DNA from: Clostridium facile
Lineage (GTDB): Bacteria > Bacillota > Clostridia > Oscillospirales > Ruminococcaceae
DNA length: 64,000 nt
NCBI RefSeq assembly: GCF_014297275.1
Contig: NZ_JACOQK010000001.1
Span: forward strand, 1,054,001-1,118,000
Reading direction: 5' to 3'
The translations under genes and the position numbers were made by a program. Each line of letters begins with the position of its first letter. Within the stretch, counting starts at the first letter, position 1. Shown here piece after piece: positions 43,445 to 53,041 of the stretch. The notes beneath the pieces were generated by a model. The model made no database searches. It was not told where the DNA came from and saw nothing but the letters and a program-made list of their open reading frames with translations.

Positions 43445-43608
43445 AAGTTTTACCCACAAAATTTTGATACCATATTTATGAGAAAGGCTACTAAAGATTA
43501 TGGCTGACGGAGACCCTGGAGCGAATAGCAACCATTCTTTTTGGAAATAACAAGCATAGGAATCCCTTTGTAATAGGCAAGGGGTTCCTGTGCTTGTTTT
43601 TGTTTTAT
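43445..43608 (+). ncRNA. Putative leader RNA with internal terminator (riboswitch- or attenuator-like)
   Basis: The transcript from the 43410-43438 promoter would hold about 100 nt of potential structure and then a strong terminator: AACAAGCATAGGAATCCC (43549-43566) pairs with GGGGTTCCTGTGCTTGTT (43581-43598), followed by TTTTGTTTTA. Only 37 bp separate its end from the coding start at 43646, so read-through decides expression. I compared it in outline with M-box, yybP-ykoY, SAM and TPP cores and found no match, so the ligand is unknown. It could also be a plain small RNA. Confidence 0.55.
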
Positions 43609-43645
43609 AAAATATGAAATTACATATACACAAGGAGGAACCATT

Positions 43646-45001
43646 GTGACAACCATTTTATTACAGCTTTTACTGCAGGTAGTATTGATTGCGTTAAACG
43701 CCTTTTTTGCTGCCAGCGAAATTGCGGTGATATCTTTAAACACCAACAAACTGCGAAAGCAGGCGGAAAGTGGGGATAAATCCGCCAAAAAAATCCTGAA
43801 AATCTCCGAAACACCCGCTAAATTTTTATCCACCATCCAAATTGGTATTACCTTAGCCGGATTTTTAGGGAGTGCGTTCGCAGCGGATAACTTCTCTGAC
43901 CCATTAGTGGATTGGATGGTCAATACCCTTGGCTTCCACAGTATCTCCCCTTCCGCTTTAAATACCATTACTGTTATTTTAATTACGATTATCCTCTCGT
44001 ATTTTACCCTGATTTTTGGCGAACTGGTACCGAAACGGATTGCCATGCAAAAGCCAATGGCAATTGCGAAACTGGCTGCCAACGTAGTTTCGTTTATCGC
44101 GGTGGTAATGAAACCTGTTATCTGGTTTTTATCTGTTTCCACCAACGGCGTACTGCGCCTGCTGGGCATGAAAACCAAAGAGGAAGATGAAGCTGTAACC
44201 GAGGAAGAAATCCTGATGATGATGGACCTTGGAGAAGAAAAAGGCACTATCCAAAAGGGCAAACGGGAAATGATCAAGAATATCTTTGAATTTGACGACA
44301 CCCCAGTAAAAGAAGTAATGACCAGAAGGATGGACATGGTGGCGCTCTCCGACCAGGCAACCACTGAGGAGATTTTACACGCCATCCATACCACAGGTTT
44401 TTCCCGTTTTCCAGTTTACCACCACACCCCTGACCATGTAACCGGTATTTTATACGCCAAGGAATACCTGCTAAACCTGCGGGCGGAACATCCAAAGACC
44501 TTACGCCAACTGCTCCACGCTGCCTATTTTATTCCGGAAACCATCCACAGTGATATCCTATTCCGGAACATGCAGGCGAAAAAAATCCATATTGCAGTTG
44601 TCATCAACGAATATGGGGAAACCAGCGGAATTGTTACCCTAGAAGATTTATTGGAGGAAATTGTAGGCAACATCTATGATGAATTTGACCCAAGTGAAGA
44701 AAAGGAAATCTACCAGATTAAGAAAAACTGTTGGTGTGTTTCTGGTACCCTGCCACTAGATATGCTGGAGGATGAACTGAACATCCAACTGCCAGAGGAG
44801 CTGGAAGTGGATACAGTAGGCGGCTTGGTATTCAGCCAGCTAAAGGAGATTCCAAGAGATGGTACAAAGTTACACTTGGAATGTTACGGTTTAATTTTTG
44901 ATGTTACCAAGGTGGAAAACCGCCACGTAACCCAGGTATTCATCCGGAAAATACAGGATGTGCAAACCGAGCAGACGCAGGCATCTACTCCAATGGAATA
45001 G
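43646..45001 (+). CDS. CorC/HlyC-family membrane protein with CBS pair (hemolysin-like, CNNM type)
   Basis: The 451-aa protein has the full CNNM/CorC plan. An N-terminal DUF21 membrane domain spans residues 1-190: LNAFFAASEIAVISLNTNKL is its signature, with about four helices. Two CBS domains (about 215-335) follow: VKEVMTRRMDMVALSDQATT and HIAVVINEYGETSGIVTLED. A C-terminal CorC_HlyC domain (about 350-435) contains CVSGTLPLDMLEDELNIQLP. Family members are linked to Mg2+ or other divalent-ion efflux; direct hemolysin function is unproven. It starts with GTG at 43646 after AAGGAGG, and its leader contains a terminator. A terminator, GCTTCTCC/GGGGAAGC, follows at about 45060-45083. Confidence 0.92.
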   Translation: MTTILLQLLLQVVLIALNAFFAASEIAVISLNTNKLRKQAESGDKSAKKILKISETPAKFLSTIQIGITLAGFLGSAFAADNFSDPLVDWMVNTLGFHSISPSALNTITVILITIILSYFTLIFGELVPKRIAMQKPMAIAKLAANVVSFIAVVMKPVIWFLSVSTNGVLRLLGMKTKEEDEAVTEEEILMMMDLGEEKGTIQKGKREMIKNIFEFDDTPVKEVMTRRMDMVALSDQATTEEILHAIHTTGFSRFPVYHHTPDHVTGILYAKEYLLNLRAEHPKTLRQLLHAAYFIPETIHSDILFRNMQAKKIHIAVVINEYGETSGIVTLEDLLEEIVGNIYDEFDPSEEKEIYQIKKNCWCVSGTLPLDMLEDELNIQLPEELEVDTVGGLVFSQLKEIPRDGTKLHLECYGLIFDVTKVENRHVTQVFIRKIQDVQTEQTQASTPME

Positions 45002-45102
45002 ACAGAATAATAAAGAAAAATTAGTGACAAGTTTTCGATGCAGCACTTGTTTATTTTGAGCTTCTCCATACTATTTGGGGAAGCCTTTCTTTATTTACTA
45101 AA

Positions 45103-45145
45103 ACGAAACAGGCTTGCTGTTTTTGGTAACAACAAGCCTGCCTGG
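45103..45145 (-). terminator. Terminator of the Rrf2-family gene
   Basis: Minus strand CAGGCTTGTTGTT pairs with AACAGCAAGCCTG, followed by TTTCGTTTT. It lies about 100 bp after the Rrf2-type stop codon at 45244. Confidence 0.7.
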
Positions 45146-45243
45146 AATGATATTTGATTTTTATTACAATCCCTTAGAGAGTTGTTTTGACGGGAACGAT
45201 TTTATTTTGTTTTTGCGCACTATTGGTGTAACACAATAAAAGA

Positions 45244-45657
45244 TCAATGGTATTCCCGGTTGACCAAATCCGCTAAGGTAACGCTTTCTAAATATCCATC
45301 CACCATTTGCCCTAGTTTTTGCCACATGGGCAAAGTAATGCACTCCCCTGCCCGGGGACAGGTATTCTCATCACAACTTAAACAAGCAACTGGCGCCAGA
45401 TTTTTCTCGGTTAACTCTAAAATTTCCCGGACAGTATAATCCTGTGCGGGGTGTGCCAAACGGTAGCCTCCGTTTTTGCCCCGGTGGCTTTCTACAAACC
45501 CGCTTTTGGCCAGCATTGACACAATCGCCTCTAGGTATTTCATAGAAATTTCCTGGCGTTCTGAAATGGATTTTAAAGAAATATATTCATCTGCCGGATG
45601 CTGGGCAATATCAATCATTACCCTTAAAGCGTACCGGCCTTTTGTAGAAATTGTCAT
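45244..45657 (-). CDS. Rrf2-family transcriptional regulator (IscR-like)
   Basis: The 137-aa protein starts MTISTKGRYALRVMIDIAQH, the Rrf2 hallmark, and has a winged helix with ISLKSISERQEISMKYLEAI and KSGFVESHRGKNGGYRLAHP. The C-terminal part carries four cysteines in ACLSCDENTCPRAGEC, suggesting that it binds an iron-sulfur cluster like IscR. The promoter (TTGAAT, 17 bp, TATAAT at 45678-45683 on the plus strand) contains the dyad TACT/AGTA (45681-45696), consistent with autoregulation. No iscS or iscU gene is adjacent; the target is not clear. Confidence 0.9.
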   Translation of the reverse strand: MTISTKGRYALRVMIDIAQHPADEYISLKSISERQEISMKYLEAIVSMLAKSGFVESHRGKNGGYRLAHPAQDYTVREILELTEKNLAPVACLSCDENTCPRAGECITLPMWQKLGQMVDGYLESVTLADLVNREYH

Positions 45658-46390
45658 ATTGAATCACCTCGCTTCTATTATACTATAATATCAGTAGGAA
45701 TTCAATCTCCTGTTTTCCCGTTTTTTCAGAAAGGATTGACATTTTTAGCATAGACCGGTATACTGGAACTGGTAAAAGAAAATAGATACTTGAAATACTA
45801 TCTAAACACAGATTGGATGGGTACAAAAATTCCATTGAATGGCGTTGCCTACAGGTTGTTGTAGGTTTATAGCGTATTGGTATTCTTTTATTTGGTTCCC
45901 TGCCAAAAAGGATGTGGAAATAGTGTCCTTAGAAAAGATTTGAAATGGTAACGAAGGAATTTTGCTGGGACAATCCACTATTCTTGCCCTACGCCAGGGT
46001 ATCCTCTGAAATGCAAACCTGGCTGTTTATAAAATGGATGCTATTTTCTTTTTCTGATGCACGCGTTCGGCACAACATAAGAAACGCAATCAAAAGAAAT
46101 ACTGATATAATCAAGCGAGTATAGCGATATTTATTGGAAGCACATGGATTGGACTCCAGCTACAAAGCATTCCAGTAGGAGGGAACGAACCCTTTGACAA
46201 TCAACTGTGGAACCCTTCTAGTGAGCAAACCAAAACCCGCTTCTTCTTATGACGGTTTTTTCCGCCCTATTTTTATGGAAAACCAACGATTGGCGGTTTT
46301 CTAATCCAATTGAATGATAATGGCTTTTTTCAGAAAGAGCCGTTCTTTTTTTCTGCTTTTTTAGCAAATAAAACAGATAAGGAGATCATG
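45658..46390. other. Gene-poor 730-bp region
   Basis: Apart from the Rrf2 promoter at its left end I see no gene, repeat or clear terminator. The frame that extends the MATE gene upstream to 46310 lacks a ribosome site. Confidence 0.5.
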
Positions 46391-47755
46391 ATGAACAACA
46401 CTGAATTAGTAAAAAACCCGACCAAAAGTTTTGCGAAATATGTTTCTTTAAATGTATTGAGCATGTTTTGTTTCTCGCTGTATATCCTGGCGGATACCTT
46501 TTTTGTCGCCAACGGGATTGGAAGCCAGGGGATTGTGGCTTTAAACCTGGCGCTCCCTATTTACAGCGTTCTCAACGGGGCAGGTTTAATGATTGGCATT
46601 GGAGGAGGCACACAATTTTCCATTGCTTTGGGGCAGAAAGACCACCTTACTTCCAACAAGGTTTTTACCCATGCGTTTATACTGGCAATTAGCCTTGGTG
46701 TGATTTTCACTGTGATTGGCGCAGGGTTCCCTGAGCAGCTGGCAACTTTGCTGGGCGCCCATGAAAATGTGATGGAACTGACCTCTATCTATATCCGGAC
46801 TGTTTTTTCGTTTTCCATTGTATTTATTTTAAACAACTGTCTACTGGCGTTTATCCGCAATGACGGTAACCCCAATTTAGCAATGATTGCCATGCTGTGT
46901 GGCAGTTTTAGCAATATTATTTTGGATTACGTTTTTGTGTTCCCCTGCCAGATGGGGATGTTTGGGGCGGCTTTGGCAACAGGAGGCTCCCCTGTCATCA
47001 GCCTGATCATTCTGTCCACCCATTTCCTGCGCAAGAAAAATGGGTTCCGTCTAACCCGCTGCAAACTGATGCTGCAGCGGTTCGGGAAAATCCTCAGCAA
47101 TGGGCTGGCTACCTTTGTAGGGGAACTTTCTTCCGGGTCTGTTATTCTACTGTTTAATTATGTTATCCTGGATTTAACTGGGGATATGGGGGTTGCGGCA
47201 TATGGTATTATCGCCAATATTGCCTTGGTATGCCTCTCTATTTACAATGGTATTGGACAGGGAATCCAACCGATTGTTAGCTATAACTACGGCGCTGGAA
47301 AAACCAAAAATGTCAAACGCACCCTATGGATGGCACTAACGGTTGCCCTGGGATTTGGAGTACTGTTTTATCTCTCCGGATTGTTTTTCTCCAGCGGCAT
47401 TATCGCAGCGTTTAACCGGGAGGGCAGCCAGGAACTGATACAGCTGGCAACCCGTGGTATTCACATTTATTTTATCGGCTTTTTATTTATGGGGCTTAAT
47501 ATCGCATGCACCTCCTTTTTTGCCTCTATGGCACATGCCCGGCAATCGTTTTTGATCTCGATGCTCCGTGGTTTTATCCTGATTGTGCCACTAGTGTTGG
47601 TACTCCCCCGCCTCTGGCAGATGGACGGCGTTTGGTGGACGGTACCAATCGCCGAAATCGTCACTTTCCTAATTGCTGCTTTGATTGCCAAATCCTCCAT
47701 ACGTACAATGGAACAAAATGCTCAATTCACAGAGCAGGAAATGGATTTATCATAG
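46391..47755 (+). CDS. MATE-family efflux transporter
   Basis: The protein is 454 aa from the ATG at 46391, with AAGGAG six bases before it (ATG at 46388 is the alternative). It has twelve membrane segments and MATE landmarks: LYILADTFFVANGIGSQGIV (about 28-47), IGIGGGTQFSIALGQKD, and GIGQGIQPIVSYNYGAGKTK in the second half. It is a monocistronic unit with its own terminator (47787-47814). The family exports drugs or metabolites with Na+ or H+. It differs from the other two MATE proteins in the window in its N-terminal part. Confidence 0.92.
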   Translation: MNNTELVKNPTKSFAKYVSLNVLSMFCFSLYILADTFFVANGIGSQGIVALNLALPIYSVLNGAGLMIGIGGGTQFSIALGQKDHLTSNKVFTHAFILAISLGVIFTVIGAGFPEQLATLLGAHENVMELTSIYIRTVFSFSIVFILNNCLLAFIRNDGNPNLAMIAMLCGSFSNIILDYVFVFPCQMGMFGAALATGGSPVISLIILSTHFLRKKNGFRLTRCKLMLQRFGKILSNGLATFVGELSSGSVILLFNYVILDLTGDMGVAAYGIIANIALVCLSIYNGIGQGIQPIVSYNYGAGKTKNVKRTLWMALTVALGFGVLFYLSGLFFSSGIIAAFNREGSQELIQLATRGIHIYFIGFLFMGLNIACTSFFASMAHARQSFLISMLRGFILIVPLVLVLPRLWQMDGVWWTVPIAEIVTFLIAALIAKSSIRTMEQNAQFTEQEMDLS

Positions 47756-47786
47756 AATAGCGATGGGATACAATATATGGATAACC

Positions 47787-47814
47787 AAACAGGCAGGCGG
47801 ATACCTGCCTGTTT
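47787..47814 (+). terminator. Terminator of the MATE gene
   Basis: AAACAGGCAGG (47787-47797) pairs with CCTGCCTGTTT (47804-47814), followed by TTTT; 31 bp past the stop codon. Confidence 0.9.
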
Positions 47815-47868
47815 TTTTGATTTTCCCTCCCTTAAAGCCTAATTTTGCAATAAGCCCATTCTAAAAAG

Positions 47869-47929
47869 GTTGACAATCCAACTAATTTACGTTATAATAG
47901 TCCCCAGCAAAAATAGTTGGCTATCCAAC
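47869..47929 (+). promoter_or_regulatory. Promoter with twin MarR operators
   Basis: TTGACA (47870-47875), 17-bp spacer, TATAAT (47893-47898), a near-ideal promoter. Two related dyads flank it: GTTGACAATCCAAC (47869-47882), overlapping the -35, and GTTGGCTATCCAAC (47916-47929), 18 bp after the -10; they share 12 of 14 bases. Both are 23 bp upstream or more of the marR start, so tight autorepression is likely. Confidence 0.8.
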
Positions 47930-47951
47930 AAATAGAAAGGGGAAAAGAAAT

Positions 47952-48425
47952 TTGTCGAAGCTACCAATTACTTTATTAAAATACATCTCGATGATATACC
48001 GGAACACCAACCGCTATTTTGATATGGCTTTATCGGATACCAAAATTAGCAGTGGACAGTATTTCTTTTTGGGATTTATCTCGGAAAATGAAGGCCTGAC
48101 CATGTATGACTTGGCAAAAATGGGCGGGTTTGACAAAGGAACGGTTACCAAAGCAGTACAAAAATTATCCGAAATGGATTATGTGCGGATTGAAACGGAC
48201 CAGAATGACAAACGTGTCCGCCACCTGTACCTTACCAATAAAGCAAAGCCAGTTTTGGAACGCATATACGCAACCCGTGACCACTGGAAACACCAGCTGG
48301 TGGAAGGCTTTACACCAGAACAGGAACAGGAGATTACCGAAACCCTGCGGGTGATGGCAGAACATTCCTGTGCGATTGTAACCGAAATAGCAGAACAGAA
48401 AGGAGAACGCACCCATGGAAAATAG
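47952..48425 (+). CDS. MarR-family transcriptional regulator
   Basis: This 157-aa winged-helix protein starts at TTG (47952), nine bases after AAAGGGG. The recognition helix lies in LAKMGGFDKGTVTKAVQKLS (about 52-71), and the wing is ETDQNDKRVRHLYLTNKAKP (about 78-97), which has the D-x-R-x-R/K pattern of MarR. The gene overlaps the next MATE gene by 11 bp, and two dyad operators surround its promoter. It most likely represses both genes until a compound binds. Confidence 0.9.
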   Translation: MSKLPITLLKYISMIYRNTNRYFDMALSDTKISSGQYFFLGFISENEGLTMYDLAKMGGFDKGTVTKAVQKLSEMDYVRIETDQNDKRVRHLYLTNKAKPVLERIYATRDHWKHQLVEGFTPEQEQEITETLRVMAEHSCAIVTEIAEQKGERTHGK

Positions 48426-49833
48426 CACTACCATATCCCAACAGACACCCAAAAACCCTTTGGGATATAAACCAATCTCCAGTTTATTGATTTCTTTTTC
48501 TGTCCCCGCAATTATTTCCTGCCTGATTAACTCCATCTACAATATTGTGGATCAGATTTTTATCGGCCAAGGGGTCGGATACTTGGGGAATGCCGCTACC
48601 ACTGTCGCTTTCCCAATCATGACGATTATCCTGGCGTTTGGTACCTTAATTGGAGCCGGTAGCAGCGCCTACGCCGCAATCCGCCTAGGGGAAAAGAACG
48701 AGGAAGAAGCGGAACGGACGTTAAACAACGCTTTTCTGTTTACCATCTTGGTTGGTGTGGTTTTGATGGTACTGGGGCTCATCTTTTTAAAACCAATTTT
48801 AATCTTGTTCGGCGCCACACCAAATATTATGCCCTATGCTATTGACTACACAGCCATTATTTTAATTGGTACCCCCTTTAACATGATTGGGATTGTCCTG
48901 TCCAACCTCGCCAGGACGGACGGGCATCCAAGGCTGTCTATGTATGGGATGCTGATTGGGGCTGTGCTAAATACCATCCTTGACCCAATTTATATTTTTG
49001 TATTCCACTGGGGGGTAAAAGGGGCGGCTATTGCCACAATTACATCCCAGATTATCTCCGCCGTTGTGTTGACAATCTACTTTGTGAAAAAGGTGAAAAA
49101 GCCCATCCATATGCGACTGAAAAAGAAATACCAAAAGCTATCCTGGAGAAGGATTTGGCGGTTTATCACCTTGGGTGTTTCCTCCGGTATTACCCAATCG
49201 GTTGCCTGTATTATGCAGGTTGTGATGAATAATTCACTGGTATACTATGGTAATCAAAGCCCAATTGGTGGGGATGTTGCCCTAAGTGCAATGGGGATTG
49301 TGATGAAAGTATCCATGATTATGGCAGCATTTGGTGTAGGTGTTGGGATTGGCGCCCAGCCAATACTGGGGTTTAACCGTGGGGCACAGCAATACAGAAG
49401 GATTAAAAAGACCTATTTGATGGCGGTTATCTTTGCGACAGCATTAATTTTGATTGGTTGGATTTTTTGCCAGACAATGCCTGAAACAATCATCAGTATT
49501 TTTGGCAACGAAAACGCCCAGTTTACCGGTTTTGCGGTGAGCTGCCTACGGATTTACCTGTTCAGTATTTTCTGTGCTGGGTTCCAGATTGTATCCACCA
49601 ACTATTTCCAGGCAACTGGCCAGCCGCTCAAAGCTTCGATTCTATCTATGCTGCGACAGCTTTTATTACTTATCCCTTTGATTTTGATCCTTCCATTGTT
49701 CATGGGGTTAAATGGAATCTTGTATTCCGCTCCAATCGCGGACGCAGCTTCCGCTGTCATTGTTGCCTTTTTCATCATTCCAGAAATGAGAAAACTGAAC
49801 CGAAACATCAAACTGGAACAGCCTGCTTCATAA
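48415..49833 (+). CDS. MATE-family efflux transporter
   Basis: The 472-aa protein has a MATE plan: PISSLLISFSVPAIISCLIN, SIYNIVDQIFIGQGVGYLGN (about 40-59), LIGAGSSAYAAIRLGEKNEE, DGHPRLSMYGMLIGAVLNTI and VGVGIGAQPILGFNRGAQQY. Twelve helices fit the length. Its ATG at 48415 overlaps the upstream marR stop by 11 bp, so expression is coupled. It is closest in style to the NorM/DinF-type drug exporters in Firmicutes; substrate unknown. Ribosome site AAAGGAGAACGCACC. Confidence 0.92.
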   Translation: MENSTTISQQTPKNPLGYKPISSLLISFSVPAIISCLINSIYNIVDQIFIGQGVGYLGNAATTVAFPIMTIILAFGTLIGAGSSAYAAIRLGEKNEEEAERTLNNAFLFTILVGVVLMVLGLIFLKPILILFGATPNIMPYAIDYTAIILIGTPFNMIGIVLSNLARTDGHPRLSMYGMLIGAVLNTILDPIYIFVFHWGVKGAAIATITSQIISAVVLTIYFVKKVKKPIHMRLKKKYQKLSWRRIWRFITLGVSSGITQSVACIMQVVMNNSLVYYGNQSPIGGDVALSAMGIVMKVSMIMAAFGVGVGIGAQPILGFNRGAQQYRRIKKTYLMAVIFATALILIGWIFCQTMPETIISIFGNENAQFTGFAVSCLRIYLFSIFCAGFQIVSTNYFQATGQPLKASILSMLRQLLLLIPLILILPLFMGLNGILYSAPIADAASAVIVAFFIIPEMRKLNRNIKLEQPAS

Positions 49834-50070
49834 ACGGTTTCTACTTCTCTTTTTTTCAGAATACAAATCTTCCATAACTTGCTCTTCTCCTATGGGAAAG
49901 GATAGCATATTTTTTCAAAGATGGACTATGATTCTATGGGTTTCCGTTCCATCTATCCTATATACGAAGTATTGTTTGTATTTCTTGTTACATTGTACCA
50001 TTTCCTTTATGACCGATAAAAATCCTCCACTGTTTTTTGAACAGATTCAGTAAAAACAAACAATAGACAG

Positions 50071-50772
50071 AAGCCCCCTGATGTAGGAAAATAGATACAT
50101 CAGAGGGCTTAATTATGCAAAAAAGAAATTACACGCACGTATAGGAAATATTACCAGAAATCAAGGGAATGATTCAGGCAGGAAAAAGTCAGAATATTTT
50201 GGGTTCAAAGATAACTATGTGGTGAAAGAACTGCTAAAACGAGAACATCGTAAGCAAAGAAAACAGGCAGCAGGAATTATGCCACAGCCCAAAGGATGGA
50301 CGAAAGTAAGTAGGGATTAGCGGAACAGGCATATAAAATCAAATGAAAAACAAACTGCTGTGGAATTTTCTGCAGTTGGCAGGAAGGAAATGAGGCCACC
50401 AGTAAAATATGCAGTAATATATGGTCATCGAGAAGAGTATCCAGTAACAAGTATGTGCAATTTCTTTAAGGTATCTCGAAATGATTACTACGGTTTTGTA
50501 GGTAGACTGACCAAACCGGAGAAAGATACAAGGACCCATATGCCAATGCAATGGCAGAAAATTTCTTCTCCATCCTCAAAACAGAATGCATCTACTGGCA
50601 CAAACCCGCCACTTTCTCCGAACCAAACGATATGATTGACCGATATATCATTTTCACAAACACGAGCGCATCCAGATCGAAACAGTACGCTCATGCTGCG
50701 CTATTCCTGCTAAAACTCAATATTTCTGCACTAGAGGTCTTTTTGTACTGTCTGCACAATATGGGGCAGTAA
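50071..50772 (+). mobile_element. Degenerate IS3-family element (IS150-like), orfA and orfB fragments
   Basis: orfA begins at 50115 (MQKRNYTHV, stop, EILPEIKGMIQAGKSQ) and, after a frameshift, continues KDNYVVKELLKREHRKQRKQ. orfB pieces follow: RPPVKYAVIYGHREEYPVTS, FKVSRNDYYGFVGRLTK and, in another frame, NAMAENFFSILKTECIYWHK, which is the conserved end of the IS3 integrase. The DDE core between these is missing, so the element is dead. A stem, AAGCCCCCTGATGTA (50071-50085) with TACATCAGAGGGCTT (50096-50110), lies just upstream. Confidence 0.8.
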
Positions 50773-50778
50773 ATTTGC

Positions 50779-51510
50779 TGAAGTAACCCCAAAAAATTAG
50801 ACAATAATTCAAATCAAAAATGATTCAAACTGTCGAAAGGGTTTGCTGTCTGTGAATTACAGGCGGCAAGCCTTTTCACTTTACCTTGATTCTACGATTA
50901 AGCATCTCCGCCGTGATGCGACAATAACCGTATCGCCCTCTATTCTCGTGGTAGATCGCCATAATCCCTTCCTTAGTAGATGATTCATATTTATCTGAGT
51001 GTTTCATCCGTTTTAGATGATAGTAGAAGTTTGCTCGGGGCAATTGAGCGATTGAAAGAAGTATCTTCAGAGAATGTTTTTGCCTCAGCTTCTGAACTAC
51101 TAGCGTTTTTTCTGCTGGTGTCGCTCGTCTTTCAAAACCAAGGCTTGAAAATTTTTTAGGTAGTCATTCTCCGCTCTCAACCGCTGTACTTCATCCAGCA
51201 AATCTTCTTCCACCTTTTTTGGCAGTTGTTTTGGAGGTCGTCCTTTGCTGCTACGTCCACGCCGTTCCATGGCAAAGCCTTCCGAACTTTCGGTCGAGTA
51301 GATGCGCTCCCATGTCATGATCCGTTTGTGGTCATTGATTTCAAATCTTCGTGCAGTTTCACTATAGCTCAGCTTTTCTTTCTGCATGGTTTCCACTACC
51401 AGTTTTTTAAATTCTAGTGTGTATCATTTGTTTGGTGTTCCTTTTGGCATTAAAATCACCCCATCCGTTAGACATTATATCATACTGTCTAACAAATGGG
51501 GTGCAGTTCA
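50779..51510 (-). mobile_element. Internally deleted IS3-family element with both terminal inverted repeats
   Basis: The ends are 25-bp imperfect inverted repeats: 50779-50803 (TGAAGTAACCCC, then AATTAGACA) and the complement of 51486-51510 (TGAACTGCACCCC, then TTAGACA). They match the IS3-family consensus that starts TGAACTGCACCCC. The span is 732 bp, about half the usual size. orfA is at 51100-51450 and orfB is a short remnant (about 51107-50880, with SLKILLSIAQLPRANFYYHL). The element would need a transposase in trans. I found no target-site duplication. Confidence 0.8.
51100..51450 (-). pseudogene. IS3-family orfA with an in-frame stop
   Basis: From the ATG at 51450 the frame reads MPKGTPNK, TGA, YTLEFKKLVVETMQKEKLSY and on to the helix-turn-helix SETARRFEINDHKRIMTWER and a leucine-zipper-like tail, EEDLLDEVQRLRAENDYLKN. 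The TGA replaces an arginine codon (CGA or AGA in intact copies). About 116 residues would result otherwise, the usual OrfA length. Confidence 0.8.
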
Positions 51511-51588
51511 GTTTATCCACACAGGGATTTTTCTTTACTTAACATAGCAGGTTATGCACTTTTCTGTTTTCCTGTTTTGGAAATACAA

Positions 51589-53041
51589 TTATTTTTTCTT
51601 TTTCAGAGCTACTACTGCAGCGCCTGCCAATACTAGTGCCATTACTCCTGCGATTGGTGCAACATCACCTGTTTTGGCTGCGTTTGCTTTTGTTGTGGTA
51701 GATTCTTGCCCTGTTTGTGTACCGTTTGCTTTGTTGTCATCTGGTGTTTCGGTAGATGGTTTTTCTACTGCTACTAGACCTTTCATTGCTTCTTGTACAC
51801 TTACTACTGCTGCGTCTACTTCTTCCTGGGTTGCATCTTCGTTCGCCATTACTGCGTTTGCTTCTGCTACTGCTGCTTCCAGTACTGCATAGCTTTCCGC
51901 TGTATATGCGTTCGCATCTTTGCCGTTGGCTTCCGCAATTACTTTTTCCAGGATGGATTTATCCGCTTTGTATCTCAGGTTCAGCATCGCGTTCAACAGA
52001 TTGGTTTCTGCTGTTTCGATTTCTGCCTGCATTGCATTGTCTTTATCCGCTAATAAATCTTGCGCTGCTTTCAACGCTTCTAAGAATTCTGCCTGACCTG
52101 CTTCTACAAAGTCATTCATGTCATAACCTTCTGCCAATGCAACCAGAGCTTCTAAGGAAGTAATATCACCTTTGACAAATCCTAGTTTATGAATTTCTGT
52201 CATTAATGCTTTCCATGCTGCATTTATTGCATCCTGAGTTGCTGCTGGATCTGCCGCAATTTCTTTTGCTGCATCCAATGCTGCATTAAAGGATTCCTGT
52301 ACATCTTTGATAACATTGTTAAAGTCATCAGATGCTTTCTGTTCTTCAGCATAGGTAATCACTTTGTTCAGGATATCTTTATTGGTTTCTACTGGTGGAT
52401 TTGGAATATCAGTTGTGTCATATACACCCATTTCCGCCAATTGCAGGAAATAGTAGTTCGGGTCAGCCTGTGCTGCGTCACCCAGTTTGGTTACGTGTAA
52501 TCGAATATACCGAGCTGTTACAGGTTCAAACTCAAACACAGATGGTTTGCCCTGGCTTGCTTCGTAATCTTCGTAAGAAGATACTGTGGTATATTCTTCT
52601 GCGCCATCCGCTTTTACTTCAAAGGAGAAGTTTCTTGGGAAGGAGGCTACTCCACCGTTCACACCGACAGTATCTGACCTTGGGTAGAGCTGTACACAGT
52701 TAAAGGTGGTATCTTCTCCAAGGTCGATTTCTACCCAGTAATCTACATCCTGAGTATGACCTTGAGTTGTGGTAAACCCTGCACTACCGCCTTGGGTTAC
52801 TAAAATTCCATCTACCAGTTTTTCACTGGACCAATCTCCGGTATTCCAGCCAGCATTACTGCTAACCGGTTTGTTCAATGCCAGATTATCATGACCAATC
52901 CATTCTACTTGAGCTGTTAATGTCATATCTTTGGTTGGAGTTATAGTAATGGTGGAACCTTCTGCGGTTTGGTCTCCTGTCCAGCCAGTAACAGTGTAAT
53001 CCACATCATTTTGTGGAGCTGCCTGGATAGTAATGGTTTTT
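51589..53041 (-). pseudogene. 5'-truncated cell-surface protein: bacterial-repeat, F5/8C, FIVAR and anchor domains
   Basis: The open frame enters at about 53041 directly after TGA and reads KTITIQAAPQNDVDYTVTGW without signal peptide, ribosome site or catalytic domain. It holds a bacterial-repeat fold (VDYTVTGWTGDQTAEGSTIT), an F5/8C-like discoidin (about 45-190 of the 471-aa part; NLALNKPVSSNAGW, YWVEIDLGEDTTFNCVQLYP), three FIVAR-type repeats (about 215-415) and the tail AAKTGDVAPIAGVMALVLAG with KKKK. The layout equals the C-terminal half of the GH78-like protein next to it at 53423-58633. So this is the 3' remnant of a paralogue, likely silent. Confidence 0.8.

Noticed and set aside
43498..44394. 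298-codon minus-strand frame
   Set aside because: It is antisense to the CorC/HlyC gene, has no ribosome site and shows no family pattern; long antisense frames arise from codon bias.
50779..51510. Target-site duplication for the short IS3 element
   Set aside because: The flanking 3-5 bases differ (TGC against GTT), so insertion followed by deletion or nested events obscured it.
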